Assembly (NCBI GenBank): GCA_019925095.2 | Contig: CM034412.1 | Coordinates: 186,001 to 250,000 of the forward strand | Source of the DNA: Dendrolimus kikuchii | Lineage: Eukaryota > Arthropoda > Insecta > Lepidoptera > Lasiocampidae | DNA: 64,000 bases | Direction: 5' to 3' | Shown: positions 19,444-31,204 of the stretch, one piece after another | Numbering within the stretch: the first letter of the stretch is position 1 | Layout: the number at the start of each line of letters is the position of its first letter | Translations under genes and position numbers: made by a program | The notes under the pieces: generated by a model | Seen by the model: the letters and a program-made list of their open reading frames with translations, nothing else | What the model was told of the DNA's origin: nothing | The model's database searches: none

Positions 19444-19571
19444 ATGCGAAGTTCTGGGTGGGGCGCGGAGACAAGCCCTCCCCACAGGGAATCCGGATCC
19501 CGGACGAGAACGGCAAGGAGTCGCCTCTCAGGAGATACGACAAGAAGACCATTGTCCTCACTTTACCAGGG
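19444..19571 (+). CDS. Skeletor: Skeletor exon: centre of DM13 domain 2
   Basis: The acceptor is tgtttgttccag and the donor is ggg then gtcagt. The first two bases complete an Asp codon with the last base of the previous exon, giving DAKFWVGRGDKPSPQG. It goes on with IRIPDENGKES, PLRRYDKKTIVLTLPG and ends in phase 0. These are the DM13 landmarks FWVGRG and RRYD. A diverged SINE (family E) ends about 28 bases upstream. Confidence 0.9.
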
Positions 19572-19664
19572 GTCAGTATCGCCACGATGATGGCATCACG
19601 GCACCACATCTGCCTTATATCCCTTCACAACGACAGAAAATTGATAATGTTTTTATATAGTATA

Positions 19665-19885
19665 CTAGCGGCCCCGGCAGACGTTGTCCTGCCTTTAAAA
19701 AATAAAATTCTAGAACCCGATCCCAGAGCCACCTACCGGTTCTAATTGCGAATCTGAACCATCCGAGTACCCAGTCAAACACAAAAACAAAATCACCAAA
19801 ATCGCTCCAGGTCATTAGGAGGATTCCAGAACCCGATCTCAGCGCCACCTACGGGTCTAATTGTGAATCTAAAAGAGTAATATAC
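19665..19885 (+). repeat. Family C RTE-like retroposon, two monomers
   Basis: Starts actagcggccccggcag. Two cagagccacc/cagcgccacc cores follow, and it ends at gtgaatctaaaagag without the usual AT-rich tail. Confidence 0.7.
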
Positions 19886-19901
19886 ATTTTTTTATTCTAA
19901 G

Positions 19902-20017
19902 TCATGACAAAATAAGATTTAAAAATATCTTGCCAAAAAATTACATACACACATACATACATAACTTCACGCCAGTCATGACAAAATAAGATTTAAAAAT
20001 ATCTTGCCAAAAAATTA
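19902..20017 (-). mobile_element. Minimal family A insertion with 42-bp target duplication
   Basis: Positions 19902-19943 and 19976-20017 are identical over 42 bases (tcatgacaaaataag ... aaaaaatta). Between them, 19944-19975 is just 32 bases: a (CATA)n-like tail and ataacttcacgccag, the last bases of family A read on the minus strand. Confidence 0.9.
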
Positions 20018-20032
20018 AAGTTTATAATTAAC

Positions 20033-20325
20033 AAATAAAAAATAGGGGTTGATCGTAGAGGGGTGAAAATGTAGGGTTGTATGTATTTTTAATGCTGTAT
20101 CCTAAAAAAATAAAAAAATGAATTTTTGACCAAAGAATGAAAAAAATTGGTTAGGGGTGGACAACCCTTATCGCTTAGGGGTATGAAAAATAGATAGTAG
20201 CCGATTCTCAGACCTACTGAATATGCATATAAAATTTTATAAAAATCGGTCAAGCCGTTTCGGAGGAGTATGGTAACTAACACTGTGACACGAGAATTTT
20301 ATATATTAGAAGATAGATTAGATGT
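20033..20325 (+). repeat. RTE-type 3' tail
   Basis: Contains taggggttgatcgtagagg and ggttaggggtgg. The phrase aaaatcggtcaagccgtttcgg is followed by taactaacac and an AT-rich end (tatatattagaagatag). This plan recurs in many lepidopteran RTE tails. Confidence 0.6.
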
Positions 20326-20765
20326 AAAATTTTAACCAGTAGTGAGTGAAATTAATGTAAAGAATTGCACCACCAGACTTGGTGAGCAGACCTCGATTGA
20401 ACCCGAGAAGGGATGCAAAGGACTGTGTGAATTAATGTTAATTTGTAGAAATCTAAAACAGAGTTCAATGAACAGGGATTATAGACTACATATACATAGT
20501 GTACAAATCCCCAAATTAAAGGATGATGAGCACCAATGTAAGGAATCTGGTGCCAGCACGAATCGAAATGCGTGATATATCATTGGAAAGGTATTTTCGT
20601 GTAGAATAAGGCTTGTTCCGATTTACTGTCCGACCGGAGTAATCCTACCTTGAAAGTTATTTATTTTAGATGAGTTTTATTGGTCACTTTCTATTAAAGC
20701 ATTTCAGTCTATGACGATTTTCTCCATTTTGAAGTAGTATTTATATTTATTATTAATAAATACCC

Positions 20766-21345
20766 GCAGCGGGGCTTTGTGGCGAAGCTTGAAGTGAGTA
20801 GCGACGCCTCGGACCTGACTCCGGGAGCCAACGCAAGGCCCCGGTACGGAGTGGAGATCGCTAGAGCTAAGTCTCAAGCTCCAGGGGCGAAAGTGATAAA
20901 TGGCATAACGTCAAAAGTAGCCACCTCTCGACACCCCTTAGCCACTCACACCCATGTTGCCCCTGTCTTCTAGAACATTTTTAGGGACCCATGCAGGGAG
21001 TGGCGAGTCCCCGTCTGCCTATTCTCCATGTTGATCGAACATTGCGATGGGCAGGCGCCATAGTCCCCATAACCCGGATCCCTAGTTCCACTAGCAGTTC
21101 ATCCTATAGCCCTGTAACTTTTTTTCTAATTTCCCATAATAATCCTAAACTGGCCGGGGCTTGTCCTTGGGTGCATTACTATATGGCGTAGACAGGGATA
21201 ATCGCCGGTTAGTGTCACGCTACATTTACATTAAATTTGTCAAGGGGCCTCTACGTGTTGGCCTTCCCATGGCCCCACGCAAGTCCTCCAAAAATCCGGG
21301 TCCATTTTTTATGGCCCGTGGCTTTGAAAGAAACAATATTATTAT
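20766..21345 (+). repeat. GC-rich unclassified block, possible LINE untranslated region
   Basis: Unlike its AT-rich surroundings (cctcggacctgactccggg, gtggcgagtccccgtctgcc, ggccttcccatggccccacgc). Both borders carry ttattaataaa (about 20750-20760 and 21343-21353), which could be a target duplication. Short frames exist, but none looks like a protein I know. Confidence 0.4.
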
Positions 21346-21859
21346 TTATTAATAAAGCGCCGCAGCATCCCCGCCCCCAGTGCTAGTCGCTGCGCTGCTT
21401 CGGGGAGTGAGGGAAGAACTAACAGGTTCCTGCATTACTAGTCTACTTACTTACACTCAGGGTTCAAAATAATAATAAAAAAATCTTGCTTGAATATGAT
21501 GCATTAATATCAATTGATGCATTTGTATTTAATGATTATTACATAGATCAAACCTATTTTTAAAACTACTGAACTGATTTTGCTGTGATTTTCATTGATA
21601 AATAGTTTTTTTAGCTAAAATTTTGCTTAAAAATCATCAAAGTCGGTCAAACTGAACCGGAGATATGATTCTTTTTAATTCTATTTTGAGCTAAAAATCC
21701 TGCATTTTCTGAAAGATATATTTCAAAACGCATAATATACCTATATACGAGTTTGACGTCATAGTATATTATGTTCACTTGAAAAAAGCTATCCGACGAT
21801 GTATGAATTATCTTGATTGGACATGGGTACCAAAATGCCTATCATCTTTTGGCCTATGT

Positions 21860-22020
21860 TATCTATACTAATATTATAAAGAGGTAAAGTTTGTGAGTTT
21901 GTTTGTAGGAAGTAATCTCTTGAACTACTGAACCGATTTTGAAAATTCTTTTACCAGTAGAAAGCTACATTATTCCTGAATGACATAGGCTATATTTGAT
22001 TGTGATTAATGATATTTTTT
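21860..22020 (-). repeat. RTE-type 3' tail fragment
   Basis: Carries ctatactaatattataaag followed by tgaactactgaaccgattt and ataggctatatttg, the inverted form of a widespread lepidopteran RTE end. Flanking 21346-21859 and 22021-22800 hold nothing I can assign. Confidence 0.55.
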
Positions 22021-22804
22021 TTAACTTTTAATGTGCAATATCAATTTCGAGTAAAACGGGCTAATGTGTTGATTAATCGGCGTGCGCTGGCTAAACAATA
22101 AATAAGTCCCAGGTTACAACTGAAGTAGACACGGATCCGCTAGTGAGTAATATACAATGAACTCTGATTCCGATCCCATACTCTGAGACCACATAGTAAA
22201 TAATTTCAAGTTCATTATGAAATTCACTACTACATACTTGTATATCGGCCCTAAGATTTCTGCGTTCCAATGTGCTATAGAATTTATTGTCAAAAATCTA
22301 ATCGATAGTAACGCAAATGAACGGTCGGTACGATATAGGAACCGGCCATTAGACAACTCGAGCACATACCGTTTTGTTTCTAGTCTGAGTGTACTTTTTA
22401 TCAATAACATTAATGCGTGGCAGGTCTTGTAGTTAAAAAAGAAAGAAGCTTTACTCGTAGTCGTTTGAATTGTAAAAATGCCTTCAGATTAAATAAATAT
22501 TTGGCTTATTTGAATTCAGTAGGTAGAGTTAACAAAAGTTAAACAATCGTCGCGCGGTTTAATGGATAACCGCAGCTGAATAACCGACAGTATTTTTTAT
22601 GCTTCAAAAAATCCTCAAAATACGAAAATACTCTTCTTTCTCCCACGCTACTGCTGAAAGTTTATCAATTCGTATATTCAAATTGAAATATTTAAATTTA
22701 AGTAATAAAAGTTTTTGAGTACAAATGAAATTTTACAGTAGGGATATGTTTAGTAAACGTATCCCTACAATAATATTTCATAACAATCATCATCGAGACG
22801 CTTG

Positions 22805-23030
22805 GACCGTGGGGTCCTGAGGCCATGAGCCTCTACCAAAATTTATCGAAACGACTCATTGACTCTTCGGGTGATCAGAGGGCTGGTGCTTACCTCGGCC
22901 AACGGATCAGTATGGCGATCCAGCGAGGAAACGTAGGCAGCCTTCTAGGCACCTTACCCATAGAAGATGGTGATCTGGGCTCAGTATCCTACTTATAGTC
23001 TTGAGGGACTATGAGTAGAATACAATACAA
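22805..23030 (+). repeat. Relic of a coding transposable element (family H)
   Basis: The frame across about 22860-22995 reads GDQRAGAYLGQRISMAIQRG then NVGSLLGTLPIEDGDL and a stop at cttatag. I recall the QRISxAIQRGN phrase from many lepidopteran uncharacterised repeat proteins but cannot name the element. Its last 40 bases recur at 5600-5645 and, inverted, at 60593-60632. Confidence 0.5.
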
Positions 23031-23198
23031 ATAAGTTAAGTTTTCTTGTATTGTATTCGATTACATGTAATTTAATATAGCTTTGTACATATCAATCATC
23101 ATATCAATTAATTCATAAAAATATGATTTAATAAAAATACCATTATCCCGACAATGGATTTTTTATTAAATCATATTTAAAGGTTTTGAGTATCCTTT

Positions 23199-23511
23199 AT
23201 CCGTGCAGGAACGGAGAAAGAATACAATTTCCTGCGTTGAGGCGGCCTGTCGTAAGAGTCGACTTTACAACCCATAGCCAGGTGGTAGGGAATTTGCCCG
23301 ACTGGATGACTACCACCTCTGGTCTAGACTATGCCGCCATAACAACCTTATGTTGTGTTGCGGCATTAGTGACCATGTTCCAGTCTCCATTAAGAGAGCA
23401 GCAGCGTATTTGTAGCACCTTTGGTGTTGCAAATGTCCATAGGCGATGGTAACCGCTATCCATCAAGTAGGTCTACTACCTGTCTGCTGAACTCGTGCAA
23501 TAAAAAAAAAA
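23199..23511 (+). mobile_element. Family B element, full length
   Basis: Head atccgtgcaggaacggag, both hairpins, tail gaactcgtgcaataaaaaaaaa. It lies 282 bases before the Skeletor exon at 23794. Confidence 0.85.
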
Positions 23512-23793
23512 CAAAATTAATTCAATGAAAATTATTTGTCCCTACACACTCTCACTTTTAACTATTGAGACATTTGTGCACAGAAAGAATGTAAGATTTT
23601 ATATGCTTGTATCTCTTTTCAGCCTATTGTCAGTACTATGAGTCAGAATAGTTCGGATGTATGTATCTCGTAGTTACTTTAAACGGTTTCTATAGCCTTG
23701 ACAGCCGCGGTGACATGTTGGCTACCTAATTGGGCAGCAGTCCCGGAATCCAGCAGTGGGCAGCAGTCTAAACATGTTCATTTCTTTGCGAAG

Positions 23794-23931
23794 GAGCTGA
23801 CCGTGTTCGACATCGGGCACTTCGCGGTGTGGTGCGAGGCGTTCACGGTGAACTTCGGGCACATCGTGCTGCCCCAGGCGCAGCTCGCCAACGTGCCGCC
23901 CAGCCTCAAGATGCTGGGTGTTTCGCCACAG
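23794..23931 (+). CDS. Skeletor: Skeletor exon: C-terminal part of DM13 domain 2
   Basis: The acceptor is tttctttgcgaag and the donor is ccacag then gtatgt; both phases are 0, 46 codons. It encodes ELTVFDIGHFAVWCEAF, then VNFGHIVLP and VPPSLKMLGVSPQ. The Cys in AVWCEAF matches the Cys of VWCDEYA in DM13-1. Because it ends in phase 0 after Gln, it can join both to exon 53848 (SKLNCEVL...) and to the Gln-rich exon at 38557 (SRNKALV...), which also starts in phase 0. Confidence 0.9.
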
Positions 23932-24707
23932 GTATGTCCCGTATACACAAACCTGCACCAATATAGGCTCAGATATGTTCAAGTAATAGTGCCAATGAAT
24001 AGTTGAATCACTGCTATGTACTGTGGCTGATTTGTGAAGACGAAGAGCGCTAAAGCGGCCACCACTGGGCGCGATGATCAGTTAAATATGATGCACAAAA
24101 TAAATGCAAATCGAATTAAACCTTATACAAACAAAAGAACACTTTTATTGTACAATAATTTAAAACCATAGTGCGTTCCAAAACGGTACAGCGCCATCTA
24201 GTTTTGGCTTCGTAAACGTAACGTATCATTACCAATTCCGACACACATTTGTTAATATGTTATATGCAATTTAATTCCTGACACCAGTTCTGTAACAGTA
24301 CTGTACGTTGGTGGAACTTGCCTAGAAATGTGGGTCTGCTCTATTATTCATTCTAAGATGTAACTGGTTTTTTATCAAGTCTCATAATCAGAGTGGGTTA
24401 AATAACTTAACTCACAGATAGGAAGCAATTGCCATTTAAACTATCCCACTGAAACACTTGAGTAAAGTCAAGTGATGTGTGTGAATAGAGGTGTCAGCAG
24501 CTGTCTTCCCTTCACTCATAAAGATTAAGCTTCAAACTCCTTAAGGCACAGCACACACGATGTGCAAGATGCTATCACCAAGCTTAAGTATATAATGTTA
24601 GTTAACAGAAGTCCCTGTGCTTTATTCTTATGCTTTCTTACTACATACAGTACGGACGATATTACCGCCAATGCTCTTATAATGTCATTTGATGAATTTC
24701 GAATATT

Positions 24708-24709
<2 letters not shown>
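23932..24709. other. Start of the 30-kb Skeletor intron, no gene seen
   Basis: Mostly unique AT-rich DNA with no frame, RNA gene or window-repeated element recognised. The same holds for 24946-26034 apart from short low-complexity runs. Confidence 0.5.

Positions 24710-24744
<35 letters not shown>
24710..24744. repeat. (TA)n microsatellite
   Basis: About 17 uninterrupted TA units directly before a family C copy. Confidence 0.95.
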
Positions 24745-24746
<2 letters not shown>

Positions 24747-24945
24747 TAGCTGTCCCGCCAGTCGTTGTTCTGCCATGAAGAAATAAAATCAAGAACCCGA
24801 TTGCAGCGCCACCTACCGGGTCCAATTGTGAATCTAAACCATCCTCGAATCCACTTGAACACACACAAAAAAATTCATTCAAATCGGTCCAGCCGTTTAG
24901 GAGGAGTTCACTGTCAACACACGTACAGAAAAATTATATATATAT
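24745..24945 (+). repeat. Family C RTE-like retroposon, one monomer
   Basis: actagctgtcccgccagtc, a single cagcgccacctaccggg core, then aaatcggtccagccgtttagg and ttcactgtcaacacacgtac with an AT-rich end. Confidence 0.7.
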
Positions 24946-26034
24946 GCAGGTTGAACTGCTCCTGTGGACCAAATACCATTTAGGTATAAAAATATATTTT
25001 TTTAAGATATAAATAAATTTGGCCTAAAACCGACTCTAAAATCAGGAGGTTCCAGCATACTCAGCCAGCTGGTAAACACAACTCTTCTACTCTATAGAAA
25101 ATACATATATGAAAATCGGATCATAATATATTTAAATTTATTAATTATGTACTTATTTATAAGTTTAAGTAATTATGGATTAACCAAACAAATAATAATT
25201 CGGTCACTTTCCCATTTATATTCAATATTGATTAGCAATGGTTATAGAAAGTCATAGAGACCGACTCGCGTCGTCTGTGTCTGCTCTTAAACCTTTCGTC
25301 CATACATCCACCGCTCTCCCTCCTCCCCGGAGGAGGAAACCGCCAAAATGATATTTGCTCTCGCATCTCATAGCAGGTTATTGCTATTTGGGCCCCGAAT
25401 ATTATGGCGAGATGTGAAATGGTAATAAAGTTAATGTGAACGAGGGCTTTACCTCCTAAGAGTACATTAAGCCGGTAATAAGTAGTTGGGGCGAATGTAA
25501 GAGGGTACAGAACTTAACTACTGATTTAGGATAAGTAACCATATTGTTACAAACAATTTGTAACAATGAGGGTAGTCTAGCGGTCGCATCATTCGAATGG
25601 CGTGTACCGTACTTTCATTTCTCGCTTGACTGCCGAACTAGTCAGACGTCTACTAGTGTGCAAATAGCTGAATTGATATTTATCAATTACATAATAATGG
25701 TTCCATTGTATATGACATTTGCATTTTTATTTTATCTACCTTGTTCTTGTTTATAAGGACAGTTTTTTAATTTATGTATTTTATATAGTCGAGCATAAAT
25801 TTTAAAAACAACGCGAAAAGCAAGACGTAATATAAACAAATTAATCTTATATTACATAAATATACATAAGTATTATTATTATTGCATATGGTTTGAATTT
25901 CCAAAATTCCTCCGGTGTCCATGCGTTCGGTTATTATATAGGAAATCGTATATAATTTACGCTAATCCCATATTCAACTAACGATATACATTCAAGTAGG
26001 CCTCCATGGCTAACCCTGAAACTGTGTCAACAGT

Positions 26035-26371
26035 TGGTCTGAAAGAGAGTGTCGGGGTGAAGGTAAGGAAAGGAACGCTCCGGTGGTTCGGGCATGTGGA
26101 AAGAATGCATGATGAAAGAATGAATAAACAGATATACAATGCAAAAGTGGATGGATGCAGAAGTCTTGGAAGGCCACGAAACACCTTCCATGATCAAATT
26201 GATCGTGTACTAGCAGAAGGTGATGTCAGGAGCCTTAAGAACAGACGAGCATGCATGACAAGAGCTATGAATTTCAAAGAAGCAAGTGAGGTGTGTAAGA
26301 ATAAGCCTGAATGGCGCTCTGTTGTTCGTGCCTGCCCCGCAAGGGAACTGGCGTGAAGTTATGTATGTATG
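26035..26371 (+). mobile_element. Family A LINE 3' end, longer copy
   Basis: The open frame from ESVGVKVRKGTLRWFGHVER to ACPARELA includes the RWFGHVERM motif found near the C-terminus of many LINE polymerases. The (TATG)n tail follows. The frame has no stop, so this copy is young. Confidence 0.87.
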
Positions 26372-26510
26372 TGTTAATAGATTTTTGAAAAATCAATTAC
26401 CCTGGTCAGGAATCGAATCGGCTGATTTAATAAACACACCTGTATTAAAGTGTAGCTTGTGAGGATCAATTTCTTGGGAATAGATTGATTTTTAACAAAT
26501 GCTCCGATTT

Positions 26511-26822
26511 TATTTTTTTATTGCACGTGTTCAGCGCACAGGTAGATGGTCCACTTGATGGAAAGCGGTTACCATCGCCTATAGACATTGTCAACACCAA
26601 AGGTTCTACAAATGCGCCGCTGCTCTCTTAATGGAGACTGGAACCTGGTCACTAATACCGGAACACAACTCAAGGTTATTATGGCGACATGCTTTAGACC
26701 AGGAGTGGTAGCCATCCAGTCGGGCAAATGCCCTACCACCTGGCTGTGGGTTGTTTGGTCGCCTCTTAGGACAAGCCGCCTCAATGCAGGAAATTGTATT
26801 CTTTCATCGTTCCTGCACGGAT
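26511..26822 (-). mobile_element. Family B element, full length
   Basis: Reverse copy from ttttattgcacgtgttcagc to ttcctgcacggat with both hairpins. Confidence 0.85.
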
Positions 26823-26958
26823 ACTTCACTAATTTTCTTTATATTAATTACTAAAATATATGTACATCGGTCATTTGACCACCGCCTTTTATCCAATATG
26901 AAAATTATTCTATTGTAATTAGCCATCTATAAATTAAGATTGTATTAAAAACACTTTT

Positions 26959-27270
26959 ATCCGTGCAGGAACGGAGAAAGAACACAATTTCCTGCGGCCT
27001 GGCGGCCTATCGTAAGAGGCGACTAAACAACCCACAGCCAGGTGATAGGGTATTTGCTCGACTGGATGGCGACCACCCCTGGTCTAGAGTATGCCGCCAT
27101 AACAACCTTGTGTTGTGTTCCGGCATTAGTGACCAGGTTTCAGTCTCCTTTAAGAGAGCAGCAGCGCATTTGTAGCACCTTTGGTGTTGCGAATGTCCAT
27201 AGGCGATGGTAATCGCTTTCCATCGGGTGGGCCGTCTGCCTGTCTGCTGAACTCCTGCAATAAAAAAAAA
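26959..27270 (+). mobile_element. Family B element, full length
   Basis: atccgtgcaggaacggag to ctcctgcaataaaaaaaaa. It lies 136 bases from the opposite-strand B copy, so transcripts of this intron could pair. Confidence 0.86.
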
Positions 27271-27435
27271 CATTATTTTGCCCCTTGGTTGCCTTGACCT
27301 CTTTTCTGTTCTCGACCCTAAGGACTACGATCGCGACGCCGTGCACCGTGTTAACCATACTGCATCTAGGGACCACAAAGTATTAATGAATTCTCCAATT
27401 GATTGTTTTAAAACTTAAACAACTGGGATTCATTA

Positions 27436-27709
27436 ATCCGTGCAGAAACGGAGAAAGAATACAATTTCCTGCGCTGGGACGGCTTGTCGTAAGGGGCTAC
27501 AAAACAACCCACAGCCAAATGGTAGGGTATTTGCCCGTGTGAATGTCTACCATCGTTTGTTGTGTTCTGGCATTAGTGACCAGGTCCCGGTCTCCCTTTA
27601 GAGAGCGGCAGCACATTGGTAGCGCCTTTCGTGTTGCAAATATCGTAGGCGATGGTAACCGCTTTCCATCAGGTGGGCCTTCTGCCCGCTGAACTTATGC
27701 AATAAAAAA
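27436..27709 (+). mobile_element. Family B element, diverged
   Basis: atccgtgcagaaacgg to gcaataaaaaatg, with a deletion in the middle (tgtctaccatcgtttgttg). Confidence 0.82.
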
Positions 27710-28121
27710 TGTACAAAATTTTCTGTAATTAAATATATGCATTAGAAAAAACTGTTTTAAGAAATTGAGCAATACTCCGAAAAATTTAATAAGGTTCAGG
27801 TTATTAATACTTGGAATTTTGTATCTGTTTATTATAACATAAGCGACATTTAATTAACAAAAATTAATAACGGGTCTAACTTATGAGGATATATTCATAA
27901 GTTAGACCTTTATTTGAGAACAATACCGGAATGCGGAAACGGATGCTTCAGGTAAAGAAATTTATCACAAAAAGGTCTTTCCCTGATAAGCTATACAAGG
28001 TTATAGGATCATTGTAAGTAGATTGTCAAAAAGTGTTATTTATAATCGTATATTGCAGTTAAAATACGCTTAATTTATCTTTAATACAAGAATTATATTA
28101 AAAACGTTATTTTTATTTCTT

Positions 28122-28567
28122 ACTAGCTTCTGCCAGCGACTTCGTTCGCGTGGAATAGTTAAAAAATTCGATCCGAAACCAATAAAAACATCGACAGTCT
28201 ACTCTAACATTATGCCGCCTCTCACCACATCTACTCTAATGTTATGCCGCCTCTCAGCACGTCTAGTCTAAATTTATGCCGCTCTTCCACGCGGCCGTAA
28301 CGCTTTTTCGTGACAGAAAAATCCTAAGACCTAGATGGGATATAGAAGTTTCACTTTTAAAAAAAGTAAGTTAAAAAACCCCCCAATTTTGAAACATTCT
28401 TCATTGGCGATCCGCTCCTATTGGTCTTAGCGTGATGATATATAGCCTATAGCTTTCCTCGATAAATTGGCTATCTAACACTGAAAGAAATTTTCAAATC
28501 AGACCAGTACTTCCTGAGATTAGCGCGTTCAAACAAATAAAGTCTTCAGCTTTATATATTAGTATAA
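28122..28567 (+). repeat. RTE-type 3' end
   Basis: Starts actagcttctgccagcgac, holds three similar 40-base pieces (tctactctaa...tatgccgcctctc) and ends with gcgttcaaacaaataaag and tatattagtata. Part recurs at 58700-58880. Confidence 0.65.
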
Positions 28568-28895
28568 GATAAGAACTCGGAAGTACGCTTGATGTTACCT
28601 GATCAAGGGGATGAAAACAGCAGTTTTGGTCTCTGGGAAACGATTGTTTCTGCTACCAAAAACTTAAAACTGCGAGCCGTGTCATGTCGCGGCATAAAAT
28701 TGTAATTAAATTATTTACAATTTTGTAACGTGATTTTATTATACTTAAAAAATATTTTTCACCAAATTATTATATAATTTAAATTTAAGCTAAATATTAT
28801 TATTATTTTACTACCATTAATGATAAAAAATACTAGCTTGAATCCCACAGAAAAAGAAATTTATTTGACGTATTAAATGAGTTCATTAGATTTAT

Positions 28896-29152
28896 ACATA
28901 CATAAATACATAACTTCACGCCAGTTCCCTTGCGGGGTAGGCACGAACACCAGAGCGCCATTCAGGCTTATTCTTACACACCTCACTTGCTTCTTTGACA
29001 TTCATAGTTCTTGTCATGCACGCTCGTCTGTTCTTAAGGCTCCTGACATCATCTTCTGCTAGTACACGATCAATTTGCTCATGGAAGGTGTGTCGTGACC
29101 TTCCACGACTTCTGCATCTATTTTTGCATTGTATATCTGTTTAGTCATTCTT
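28896..29152 (-). mobile_element. Family A LINE 3' end
   Basis: From the catacataaatacataacttc tail to gtttagtcattctt. Codes for RAYPAREL to KQIYNAK in fragments. Confidence 0.84.
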
Positions 29153-29900
29153 CATTTAGTCTTAGATTGATATATAGATTTAACGCCCGATTTCATTAGA
29201 GAAGTAGTTGTTTGTTTTACTAATCAGGTTTTTACTTACTTTCCTCATATTCAATATGAAAAGTAAAGTGTTAACCTCGGCTGAAATACTTATTTAGGCA
29301 CTCGAACTATTAGCGCCTTCGCTACGCTCGTGCGCCAAACCATCTCGTGCCTAAATACAGCACTTTCATTTCTCGTGTAACAATCTGCTATTACATTTTT
29401 GGCGTTAAATTTTAACGTACATAAAGTTAAAATCTAAATAAATTTAATGAGCTCTGTTAAACAGTTTTGATAAAAGAGCCCAATGTTTTAGTCATAACAA
29501 GTTTTGCAACAACTGTTAGAACAATAACAACATTGAAAGTTGAGGTCTAAGAGGTGAGCCCTTATTATCATAAATCGTTTAGTCGGCGTCGGGGGCGTCC
29601 TCTATCGACTTTTACTTCGAAATTATGTACATTTTTAGAGAAGTTCGCGGCTCCACCGCCATCAGATATGGCGCATGAATAAATAAATTCGCTCATCGTT
29701 AATAAACATATTTCTATTTAAGGATTCCACTCAGATTCAGATTCTTTTTAAAAACTCATCCAGCCGGTTAGTGGTGGTACAATAGCCGCCTAAAAACCAG
29801 CTCGTAGCTATTTGGCTAATGGATAAATGATTCGTTATCTGACAGCTAAGTTTTGAAGTTGTTTGGAAGAGATCGCTTTTTAGCGATAAGACCGCCCTTT
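29153..29900. other. Skeletor intron, no gene seen
   Basis: Unassigned. A short phrase at 29290-29360 (ccttcgctacgctcgtgcg) resembles low-grade repeats common in moths, but I cannot place it. Confidence 0.4.
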
Positions 29901-30134
29901 GTACATACATACATAACTTCACGCCAGTTCCCTTGCCGGGTAGGCACGAATAACAGAGTTCCATTTAGGCTTATTCTTACACACCTCACTTGCCTCTTTG
30001 ACATTCATTACTCTTGTCATACAAGCTCGTCTGTTCTTAAGGCTCCTGACATCACCTTCTGCTAGTACACGATCAATTTGATCATGGAAGGTGTGTCGTG
30101 GCCTTCCACGACTTCTGCATCCATCCACTTTTGC
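29901..30134 (-). mobile_element. Family A LINE 3' end
   Basis: catacataacttcacgcc to catccacttttgca; one open frame of 69 codons (MDGCRSRGRPRHTFHDQ ... YPARELA). Confidence 0.84.
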
Positions 30135-30136
30135 AC

Positions 30137-30212
30137 ATAATTAGCTATAATTTTAGTCTTTAAGTTAATGTTTGTATTGGTGTACAATAAAGAGTTATCT
30201 ATCTATCTACCT
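30137..30212 (+). repeat. LINE tail with (TATC)n end
   Basis: gtgtacaataaagagttatctatctatct is the forward counterpart of the tail at 56023. Only the last 75 bases are present. Confidence 0.6.
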
Positions 30213-30224
30213 TGTCAATTGACG

Positions 30225-30436
30225 GTTTTTTTTAAAGTTTAAGGCTTGGCAACTAGGCCTTTAAACCAGGCGCTGTTGTATTGTAGGCTACAATCGACGC
30301 CGTTTAACAGAGTTCTTGCGAAAACTAGAAAGGCCACATTTGGCTATATAGTTCATTTTAGAGTGATTTTACACATTTTTAGAAAATAAAACTGCGCAGC
30401 ACAACATCCCTTTTCAGTTCCCGCCAAGAACTCCAA
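30225..30436 (-). mobile_element. Family D retroposon, diverged
   Basis: Reverse complement of D: ggcttggcaactaggcc, ttctagaaaggccacatttgg-like centre and ttcagttcccgccaag end, with substitutions throughout. Confidence 0.72.
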
Positions 30437-30477
30437 CGGTTTTATTCTACAACCATTAGGCATATGGCGGATTGATG

Positions 30478-30720
30478 GTCAACTTAGCCGTGGCCATTTT
30501 TAACCGATTTCAAAAGGGAGGTTCTCAATGCGACTATGTTTTTGTTTGTATGTATGTTACGCGATTTCTCCGTAAATTGTGGACTGATTTTCAATTTTTT
30601 ATTCGAAAGAGTATGCTCCTAAGGTGGTCCGTTGTCACCAAGTCAGGATCCGATGAGTGGATTCCAGGCAAATCGAGAGCAACCCTTTTTGAACAGCGTT
30701 TACACAGTTTGTAACTCATT
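30478..30720 (+). repeat. RTE-like tail with aaaagggaggttctcaatgcg motif
   Basis: Shares its plan with 41790-41960 and, inverted, 50040-50235 (ggatccactcatcatatcctgac): a phrase around ggaggttctcaat, atgtatgt, and a start-site-like cgatttctccg. Confidence 0.55.
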
Positions 30721-31204
30721 CTTACTTTATAATGAACGCCCCTCGTGTATACTTAGATATGAATACGAAGAAAAGTTATTATAGATAAAAAATTTGTTCC
30801 AATCCACTGTGAGCTTATCGGGAACGTTCCCGAAAAATGGGAACGTTGCCGCGTCGTATTGCAACGTTCATTCAACTTTCAAACGAGTGCAGCATCTTGT
30901 AATGATGTTGCAATGTGCATGAGTGTACCACTCGGATGGCGGCCACCCGCCTTTCAGTGCGGAGGTCGTTGCGGCGCGCTCCCATCGCTTAGAGCGCTTT
31001 GCTCCGGACAATTGCACATTGTGCCTCGTCTAATGCAATGTTTGATTGAATCTTGTACCTCGTATAGCTGTAGGCTGTTTACGGAGGAACACATTAGAGT
31101 GTTCTTTCCTATCTTACTGCTCGTTAAGGCCGTTATTTTTACCTATATAAATTTTAAACGTATTTTAACATTAACACAGATGCTGCCCAGTTGCCCAGGT
31201 ATTA

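Noticed and set aside
20779..20973. 64-codon GC-rich frame (KLEVSSDASDLTPGANARP)
   Set aside because: No start context, splice signal or domain; sits in a GC-rich block with a possible target duplication, more likely transposon untranslated sequence.
24710..24744. Possible array-like or CRISPR-type repetition
   Set aside because: Simple TA microsatellite; no spaced direct repeats of CRISPR type exist anywhere in the window.
26006..26356. 116-codon frame that looks like a small conserved protein
   Set aside because: It is the C-terminal end of a LINE polymerase (family A) with the repeat's (TATG)n tail.
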